Of a DNA stretch of 11,104 nt, positions 5,682 through 11,104 are shown in pieces. Every line of letters begins with the position of its first letter. The stretch's first letter is position 1. The stretch covers positions 1 to 11,104 of the forward strand of contig USKH01000021.1 in the NCBI GenBank assembly GCA_900555125.1, given 5' to 3'. The DNA is from an uncultured Clostridium sp. (GTDB lineage: Bacteria; Bacillota; Clostridia; Christensenellales; Pumilibacteraceae). A program made the translations under genes and the position numbers. A model generated the notes under the pieces. That model was not told the DNA's origin. It searched no databases and saw only the letters and a list, made by a program, of their open reading frames with translations.

Positions 5682-6593
5682 ATGCCCGATACTTCAATCA
5701 AATTATGCGACGTCGTTTTCCCCGACCCCATTATTCCGGCAAGCCGGACGGTGGGCTACGGCTACGACGCGGTGGGTATTCCCGATATAAACAAGCTGTC
5801 TTCGCTCGTTCTGCCCGGCGTTACCATGAAACCCGACGAGAGAGAAACCGAGCGTATAGAAAATTATAAAACGGCTTCCGTGTTGGAAACCGATTATTTT
5901 ACCAATCCCGGCGTTTATCGCGTTCAGGAAGAACGTTTGCCTGTACTTAAAGAACGTTATAACCGAAAAACATTTGCGTCGGTCGGCGGTTCGACGATAG
6001 AAGAATACGTAAAAGTTGCCGAAATACTGGACAGGAGCGACGCTGTGGGCTTTCTCGAACTGGATTCGTCCTGCCGCAACCGCGACAATTCCGGCATACG
6101 CTTCGGGCAAAACGCTACGTCTCTTTATAAAATAATCAACGAGGTAAAATACCGCGTGCGCAAGCCTGTGTTTGCCAAGCTGTGTCCTACGGTTAACAAT
6201 ATTCGCGATATGGCGCAGGCGGCGCAGGACGGCGGAGCGGAGGGAATAGTCATTCCCGGCACTCGCTTCGGAACAGATATCGACCTCGCTTCCAAAAAGC
6301 CTGTTTTTTCATGCGATTGCAGGTATGATTCGTACCAATTGAAGCCGATAATCATGCGCGACGTTTTCGAAGCGTTCGATGCCGTGGGACTTATCATCGT
6401 TTCATGCGGCGGAGTCAATTGTGCCGAAGACGCGCTTAAAATGATTGCCGCGGGTGCTTCGCTTGTGCAGATAGACGAGGCTGTAATGCTCGATCCTTCT
6501 GTTTTGGAAAGAATTTGCTCTCAACTTTCCGCAGCAATGCAACGATACGGTATAGAAAATATCAAAGATTTCGTGGGTGCTGCTCACCGATAA
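5682..6593 (+). CDS. Divergent dihydroorotate dehydrogenase-like (PyrD class 1 fold) flavoprotein
   Basis: The 303-residue product aligns along its length with class 1B dihydroorotate dehydrogenases. Landmarks are IIPASRTVGYG (17-27, for PASGTFGFG), a TNPGV segment (74-78), VGGSTIEEYV (101-110), LELDSSCRN (125-133), KPVFAKLCP (161-169), and a conserved FMN-phosphate region near 242-264 (CGGVNCAEDALKMIAAGAS). A FMN-binding TIM barrel is therefore likely. Active-site positions differ. The K-T pair after the third strand is Pro45-Gly46. N-x-S-C-P-N is Asp128-S-S-Cys131-Arg132-Asn133, so the cysteine stays but one orotate-binding Asn and the Pro are changed. The later substrate-binding Asn of the INT-type motif is also missing (VIPGTRFG, 190-197). 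It may act on something other than dihydroorotate. No pyrK partner is adjacent. AGGAG at 5671-5675 supports the start. The end overlaps convergent murG by 32 bases. Confidence 0.7.
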   Translation: MPDTSIKLCDVVFPDPIIPASRTVGYGYDAVGIPDINKLSSLVLPGVTMKPDERETERIENYKTASVLETDYFTNPGVYRVQEERLPVLKERYNRKTFASVGGSTIEEYVKVAEILDRSDAVGFLELDSSCRNRDNSGIRFGQNATSLYKIINEVKYRVRKPVFAKLCPTVNNIRDMAQAAQDGGAEGIVIPGTRFGTDIDLASKKPVFSCDCRYDSYQLKPIIMRDVFEAFDAVGLIIVSCGGVNCAEDALKMIAAGASLVQIDEAVMLDPSVLERICSQLSAAMQRYGIENIKDFVGAAHR

Positions 6594-7632
6594 TACGCTC
6601 TCCGTTTGCGGCAGCGAGTATTCGGTGCGCGATTTTTCTCGTGCCGTCTGTGTTTTTAAGCTTTTGCATGTTTTTGCAAAGGCTTTTTTTGTTTTGATCT
6701 GTGCTTTCGACGGCTGTCAAAAGGTTTTCCGAAAGATATTCGCCGTCCGGCAGAACTTCTATACAACCTTTTTTTGAAAAATAAGCGGCGTTGTCCAGCT
6801 GGTCGCCGCGACTTATTCCCTTTGGCAGCGGAATACACAAAGTCGGCTTTTTAAGCGACATAAGTTCGAAAAGCGAGTTGGAGCCGCCGCGAGATATAAC
6901 GATGTCCGCAAGCGCGAAATAATTACCTATGTCCGGCAAAAATTCTTTTTCGACAAAGCCCTGAACGTCGCTTTTGCGGGAATTGCCCGCTCCCGTAACC
7001 AAAACTACGTCGTATTTTTCACATAAAGAAGGGGCGTTTTTCCGTACCGCTTCGCATATGCTTCTGGCACCCAGCGATCCGCCGAAAGCCAGCAAAACTT
7101 TTCTTTTTCCCGAAAAACCGCATTCGCGCGCGGCTTTGAGTTTATCGCCGCAGTAAAGTTCTCGTCGAATGGGAGAGCCTGTACATTCGGCTTTTTTGTT
7201 TTTTATACAGTCGAACGACGTAAACATAACGTCGCATTTTCCGATTGAAAGTCTGTTTGCAAGCCCCGGCGTACAGTCGCTTTCGTGCAGAATAAGCGGG
7301 ACTTTTTTCGGCTTGGCGAGAGCTACCGGGAGAGAAACGTAGCCGCCCTTGGAAAAAATGACGTCGGGCTTTATCTCACGCAAAACTCTTTTTGCTTCAT
7401 TCACGCATTTCATAAGCTTAAACGGCACCGCAAGCGTCGAAAACGAAAGCTTACGGACAAGTTTGACGCACGGAATCTCGTGGTATATAACGCCCGAGTT
7501 TGCGGCAAACGTTTTTTCCATTCCGCCCGAGCCTATATAGTGAATCTCGTTTCCGCTTAAATAAGGAATAAGCGCAAGATTGGGTATTATGTGTCCGGCT
7601 GTTCCGCCGCCCGTCAAAACTATTTTTTTCAT
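6562..7632 (-). CDS. murG: MurG, lipid II-forming N-acetylglucosaminyltransferase
   Basis: MurG transfers GlcNAc from UDP-GlcNAc to lipid I on the cytoplasmic face of the membrane, making lipid II for peptidoglycan. The 356-residue product has both GT-B halves: TGGGTAGHI (7-15) in the glycine-rich loop, FSKGGYVSLP (93-102), HESDCTPGLANR (116-127, the Gram-positive form of the acceptor-side motif), TGSPIR (151-156), FGGSLGA (183-189), and SRGGSNSLFELM (247-258) with the donor-binding Glu, then DQLDNA (277-282). The start ATG (7630-7632) is ten bases after a GGAGAG site (complement of 7643-7648). It stands alone on the minus strand rather than in a mur/fts cluster. Its final codons, after a helix ending near residue 340, overlap the opposite flavoprotein gene, and no hairpin with a T-run is visible to end either transcript. 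Confidence 0.95.
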   Translation of the reverse strand: MKKIVLTGGGTAGHIIPNLALIPYLSGNEIHYIGSGGMEKTFAANSGVIYHEIPCVKLVRKLSFSTLAVPFKLMKCVNEAKRVLREIKPDVIFSKGGYVSLPVALAKPKKVPLILHESDCTPGLANRLSIGKCDVMFTSFDCIKNKKAECTGSPIRRELYCGDKLKAARECGFSGKRKVLLAFGGSLGARSICEAVRKNAPSLCEKYDVVLVTGAGNSRKSDVQGFVEKEFLPDIGNYFALADIVISRGGSNSLFELMSLKKPTLCIPLPKGISRGDQLDNAAYFSKKGCIEVLPDGEYLSENLLTAVESTDQNKKSLCKNMQKLKNTDGTRKIAHRILAAANGERIIGEQHPRNL

Positions 7633-7815
7633 ATAAAAATACTCTCCGCAAAATATTGTGTCTGCCCTGTTTAAAGTTATTCGCCCGCGAGCCTCGTATA
7701 TGCCTTTTGCGGCTATAAATTGCTTAAAAAACTCTTTTTGCCCGTCAAAGCCTTGAAAAATTTATCTAAATATGGTATAATGTAAAAGCGAAACTACCCT
7801 ATATAGGAGAAATCA
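7633..7815. other. Divergent intergenic region between murG and the topoisomerase genes
   Basis: This 183-base gap separates two genes transcribed away from each other, so it should hold both promoters. The rightward promoter is clear and is listed separately. For murG I see only its ribosome binding site and no convincing -35/-10 pair; an isolated TTGACG (complement of 7741-7746) has no good -10 at a usual distance. No riboswitch, tRNA or small gene is evident. Confidence 0.6.
7753..7781 (+). promoter_or_regulatory. Extended -10 sigma-A-type promoter for the topoisomerase operon
   Basis: TTGAAA (7753-7758) and TATAAT (7776-7781) are 17 bases apart. The -10 is preceded by TGG, giving the extended TGnTATAAT form. 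Transcription would begin near 7788, about 28 bases before the start codon, which has AGGAG at 7805-7809. Confidence 0.85.
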
Positions 7816-9762
7816 ATGGCAAAGGAATACAAAGCGGAAAATATACGCGTGCTGGAAGGTCTGGACGCCGTTCGTCTGCGCCCCGGTATGTATATCGGAA
7901 CGACCAGCGTCAAAGGTCTGCACCATATTCTGTGGGAAATAGTGGACAACAGTATGGACGAAATAGCCAACGGCTACGGCGATACCATACGCGTCAAACT
8001 GTACGAAGACGGTTCGGCTTCGGTGGAAGACAACGGAAGAGGAATCCCGGTAGACATTCACCCCGTGCAAAAGGTGAGCGGCGTCGAAGTCGTGTTCACG
8101 CAGCTGCATGCCGGCGGAAAATTCGACAGCAGTAACTACGCGCATTCGGGCGGCTTACACGGCGTGGGAGCTTCGGTTACAAACGCGCTGTCACGCAGCC
8201 TGCATGTAGAAGTATACAAAAACAAAAAGATCTACGCAATGGACTTTGAAAGCGTTGACGACGGTAAGGGCAACATAAAAGGCGGCGTGGTGAAAAATCA
8301 TCTCAAAGAAATCGGCAAAACCGACAAAACGGGTACGTTTGTGCGGTTCTATCCGGATGATCGCATTTTTGAAACGGTAAAATTCAACACGGACACTATA
8401 TCCAAACGCCTTAAAGAGCTTGCTTTTCTCAATAAAGGAGTGCATATAGTTTTAGAAGACGAACGCGTTCCAATGGGCAACGGACATCTGGTGCGCGAAT
8501 ACTGCTATGAAGGCGGTATAGTCGATTTTGTCAAATATCTCAACGAGACAAAAAATCCGGCATTCGATCCGCCTGTATATTTTGAAGGGGAAAAAGACGG
8601 AATAGACCTCGAAGTCGCTTTTCAGTATACCGACGCGTACACCGAAAACTTTTTCTCGTACGTCAATAATATTCCCACCAGCGAAGGAGGCACTCACGAA
8701 ACCGGATTTAAGGGCGCGCTTACCAAAGTTCTTAACGACGCCGCTCGCAATATGGGTCTGTTGAAAGAAAAGGATGAAAATCTTCTTGGCGACGATTACC
8801 GCGAGGGAATAACCGTCGTGTTGTCGATTAAAATGAACAACGTTCAGTTTGAAGGTCAGACCAAAACCAAACTGGGAAATTCGGAAGCGAAAGTCGCCTG
8901 CGACGCAATCACAACCGAGCAGCTTACCGCGTTTTTCAAGAAAAACAAGGGCGTTGCGGAAATAATACTCAAAAAGGCGTTGCTTGCCGCAAAAGTGCGC
9001 GAGGCGGCAAGAAGAGAAAAAGAACTTGTCCGTCAAAAAAACAGTATCGACAGCTTCAATACGATAGGAAAGCTTAAAAACTGTACGGGTAAAAAGCCCG
9101 AACTCAACGAGCTGTTCATTGTCGAGGGTAATTCGGCAGGCGGCACGTGTACACAAGCGAGAAACCGCGCCTATCAGGCTATTCTGCCTCTTCGCGGCAA
9201 ACCGCTCAATGCCGAGAAAAAGCGTATCGACCAGGTGCTTGCCAACGAAGAGATACGCACCATAATTTCCGCTCTCGGAGCGGGAATAGGCGACAGTTTC
9301 AACGTTGACAACTTAAAGTATCACAAAGTTGTCATTCTGTCCGATGCCGATCAGGACGGTATGCACATACGTTGCATACTTCTAACCTTTTTCTATCGCT
9401 ATATGCGCGAACTTATCACGCAGGGACACGTGTACATAGGTATGCCGCCACTGTACCGCATATCCAAGAAAGACAAAACCGAGTATCTTTATACCGACGA
9501 AGAACTGGAAAAAAAGAAAAAAGAGTACGGAAAAGCGGAAATTCAGCGTTATAAAGGCTTGGGCGAAATGAACGCCGAACAACTCTGGCAAACCACTCTC
9601 GATCCCGAAAGGAGAGAAATGATTCAGGTGACGATAGAAGAAGCGGCAGAAGCAGAGCTTCTGGTGTCCACTCTGATGGGCGACGCGGTAGATCTTCGCA
9701 AAGCATATATCGTCGAGCATGCAAACTTTAACAAACAGGATAATTTCACCGCGACCAACTGA
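7816..9762 (+). CDS. parE: Type IIA DNA topoisomerase subunit B (ParE-/GyrB-type)
   Basis: The 648-residue product is a complete ATPase plus TOPRIM subunit. The GHKL ATPase carries VLEGLDAVRLRPGMYIG (12-28), EIVDNS with Glu41 and Asn45, EDNGRGIP (71-78) and GGLHGVG (112-118). The transducer has EGQTKTKLGN (346-355) with the QTK loop lysine. The TOPRIM domain has EGNSAGG (437-443), PLRGK (458-462) and the metal-binding DADQDG (510-515), and the C-terminus has QRYKGLGEMN (577-586). About 650 residues without the insert of proteobacterial GyrB is normal for Gram-positive GyrB or ParE. I favour ParE or a second gyrase-like set: the local wording (IGKTDKTGT, ENLLGDDYREG) resembles Bacillus ParE, the A subunit follows directly, and no dnaA/dnaN/recF neighbours are seen. 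Gyrase is not excluded. Asn439 replaces the usual Asp of EGDSAGG, the position of E. coli GyrB Asp426. Confidence 0.85.
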   Translation: MAKEYKAENIRVLEGLDAVRLRPGMYIGTTSVKGLHHILWEIVDNSMDEIANGYGDTIRVKLYEDGSASVEDNGRGIPVDIHPVQKVSGVEVVFTQLHAGGKFDSSNYAHSGGLHGVGASVTNALSRSLHVEVYKNKKIYAMDFESVDDGKGNIKGGVVKNHLKEIGKTDKTGTFVRFYPDDRIFETVKFNTDTISKRLKELAFLNKGVHIVLEDERVPMGNGHLVREYCYEGGIVDFVKYLNETKNPAFDPPVYFEGEKDGIDLEVAFQYTDAYTENFFSYVNNIPTSEGGTHETGFKGALTKVLNDAARNMGLLKEKDENLLGDDYREGITVVLSIKMNNVQFEGQTKTKLGNSEAKVACDAITTEQLTAFFKKNKGVAEIILKKALLAAKVREAARREKELVRQKNSIDSFNTIGKLKNCTGKKPELNELFIVEGNSAGGTCTQARNRAYQAILPLRGKPLNAEKKRIDQVLANEEIRTIISALGAGIGDSFNVDNLKYHKVVILSDADQDGMHIRCILLTFFYRYMRELITQGHVYIGMPPLYRISKKDKTEYLYTDEELEKKKKEYGKAEIQRYKGLGEMNAEQLWQTTLDPERREMIQVTIEEAAEAELLVSTLMGDAVDLRKAYIVEHANFNKQDNFTATN

Positions 9763-9776
9763 TACGGAGAGAATAA

Positions 9777-11104
9777 ATGGAACATAATTATATAATAAAA
9801 ACCATGGAAGAGGTCATGCACGAGTCCATGATTCCCTATTCGGAATGCGTCATTCTCGACCGCGCTCTGCCGCGCGTGGAGGACGGATTGAAGCCCGTTC
9901 AGCGCAGAATTCTGTTCGATATGATGGAGCTTGGTCTGACGCCCGACAAACCGTACAAAAAGTGCGCGAGAGTTGTCGGCGACTGCCTCGGTAAATATCA
10001 TCCGCACGGCGATTCTTCCGTATATCAGGCACTTGTCCGTCTTGCTCAGCCCTTCAATATGGGCGCAACGCTTGTGGACGGGCAGGGTAACTTCGGCGAC
10101 GTGGACGGAAACGGCGCGGCTGCAATGCGTTATACCGAGTGCCGCTTAACCCCGCTCGCCGTCGAAATGATGAAGGGAATGGGCTCGCCCGACGACGAAA
10201 TCGTACCCTGGAACAGCAACTTCGACGATCAGCTTAAAGAACCGGCACTGCTGCCTGGAAGATTTCCCAACCTGCTGGTAAACGGCGCAAGCGGAATAGC
10301 AATCGGATTTGCAACCAATATTCCGACGCATAACTTAGGCGAGGCAATCGACGCCGCGATAAAGTATATCGACGAGCCGAAAGTCACGCTTAAAGAGCTT
10401 ATGAAGGTCATGAAAGGACCGGATTTCCCCACCGGCGGCTATATTATCGGCGGAGAAGGCTTGACTCAGGCATACGAAACGGGTAAAGGCAAAATCACCA
10501 TACGCGCAAAAATTCACGTCGAACCCGGCGAATACGAAAAAACAAACGTGGTTATCGACGAACTGCCCTATCAGGTCAACCGCGCGCTGCTGCTGGAAAC
10601 CATTTCCAAGCTGCGCGACGAGAAAAAAGGTATACTTCTGGGCATCAGCGACATTACCGACGAATCGGACAGAAACGGAACTCGCTGCGTAATAAAAATC
10701 AAAAAAGACTGTAACTACAAGCCCATTCTCGAAATGCTGTTCAAGGCAACTCAGCTTTCGGTTTCGTACGGCATAAACATGGTTGCCATCGCCGACGGGA
10801 AACCGCAGGTGCTCGGGCTTTTGCAAATACTCGACTATTACGTGAAATATCAGCGCGAATACGTCGTAAAGCGTACGAAATGCGAGCTTGACGCCGCAAA
10901 ACGCCGTGAACATATCCTCGAAGGTCTGGTTATCGCCGTCAACAATATCGACGCGGTTGTTAAAGTAATCAAAAACAGCAAGTCCACGCCCGAAGCGCGC
11001 GACAATCTGCGCCGCAAATTCAATCTGTCCGAGCGCCAGGCGGACGCAATTCTCGATTTGCGTCTTGCGCGCCTGACACATCTCGAAGCGTATAAGCTCG
11101 AACA
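9777..11104 (+). CDS. parC: Type IIA DNA topoisomerase subunit A (ParC-/GyrA-type), 3' end outside window
   Basis: The frame is open from ATG 9777 to the window edge (442 codons) and lacks its 3' part. GGAGAG at 9766-9771 supports the start; the gap after the B-subunit stop is 14 bases, so the two are surely cotranscribed. This subunit cuts and rejoins DNA. Visible features are LPRVEDGLKPVQRRIL (31-46), the winged-helix segment ARVVGDCLGKYHPHGDSS (64-81), and AAAMRYTE with catalytic Tyr119. Then come LPGRFPNLLVNGASGIA and GPDFPTGG. The coiled-coil arm begins near residue 350 (a charged run around YQREYVVKRTK). The missing C-terminal domain would decide between wrapping (gyrase, with a GyrA box) and non-wrapping (topoisomerase IV) types. 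At the quinolone-pocket positions, Ser80 matches E. coli GyrA Ser83, but Gln84 replaces the acidic residue of Asp87. Confidence 0.9.
   Translation, partial: MEHNYIIKTMEEVMHESMIPYSECVILDRALPRVEDGLKPVQRRILFDMMELGLTPDKPYKKCARVVGDCLGKYHPHGDSSVYQALVRLAQPFNMGATLVDGQGNFGDVDGNGAAAMRYTECRLTPLAVEMMKGMGSPDDEIVPWNSNFDDQLKEPALLPGRFPNLLVNGASGIAIGFATNIPTHNLGEAIDAAIKYIDEPKVTLKELMKVMKGPDFPTGGYIIGGEGLTQAYETGKGKITIRAKIHVEPGEYEKTNVVIDELPYQVNRALLLETISKLRDEKKGILLGISDITDESDRNGTRCVIKIKKDCNYKPILEMLFKATQLSVSYGINMVAIADGKPQVLGLLQILDYYVKYQREYVVKRTKCELDAAKRREHILEGLVIAVNNIDAVVKVIKNSKSTPEARDNLRRKFNLSERQADAILDLRLARLTHLEAYKLE

Noticed and set aside
6576..6588. GGTG/CACC hairpin as a bidirectional terminator
   Set aside because: The stem has only four pairs, with no T-run on either strand.
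7741..7746. TTGACG on the minus strand as the murG -35 box
   Set aside because: No reasonable -10 hexamer lies 16-18 bases downstream on that strand.
10335..11081. 248-residue open frame on the minus strand opposite the topoisomerase A gene
   Set aside because: It is fully inside a strongly conserved coding region on the other strand and its composition shows no family signature.

Overview
This is an ordinary-looking chromosomal stretch from a Gram-positive, probably endospore-forming member of the Bacillota, most likely a Clostridia-type lineage. The evidence is a Ger(x)C-type spore germination gene with the tail of a GerAB-type permease gene, the DapL aminotransferase route to diaminopimelate, a MurG of the Gram-positive type, purine-rich GGAGG/AGGAG ribosome binding sites before nearly every gene, and consensus sigma-A-type promoters. 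Coding density is very high and no gap exceeds 185 bases. I see no mobile element, CRISPR array, tRNA or rRNA.

Layout. (1) 2-1409, plus strand: end of a gerAB-like gene overlapping a complete gerAC-like gene. (2) 1448-4957, plus strand: a tight dapA-dapB-dapF-dapL cluster in which each junction overlaps by 16, 1 and 4 bases. It encodes the path from pyruvate plus aspartate semialdehyde to meso-diaminopimelate. No terminator or clear promoter separates it from the germination genes. (3) 4942-5029: a 72-base intergenic space with a near-consensus promoter whose -35 box overlaps the dapL stop codon and lies in the loop of an inverted repeat, followed by a hairpin abutting the next ribosome binding site. 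(4) 5030-6593, plus strand: a maltose/galactoside-type O-acetyltransferase and a divergent dihydroorotate-dehydrogenase-like flavoprotein. (5) 6562-7632, minus strand: murG, whose 3' end overlaps that flavoprotein gene tail to tail. (6) 7633-7815: divergent intergenic region with an extended -10 promoter. (7) 7816-11104, plus strand: the B subunit and, running off the window, the A subunit of a type IIA topoisomerase (ParE/ParC-like or a second gyrase set).

How the genes fit together. Much of the window serves the cell wall: dapA, dapB, dapL and dapF supply meso-diaminopimelate for peptidoglycan stem peptides, and MurG completes lipid II. The DapA/DapB branch is also where spore dipicolinate is drawn off, which gives a plausible but unproven link to the adjacent germination genes.

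I found no convincing new multi-gene system. The points most worth a second look are the remodelled active site of the DHOD-like protein, non-consensus residues at both quinolone-pocket positions of the topoisomerase, the dyad at the acetyltransferase promoter, and the unusual translation start of dapA.
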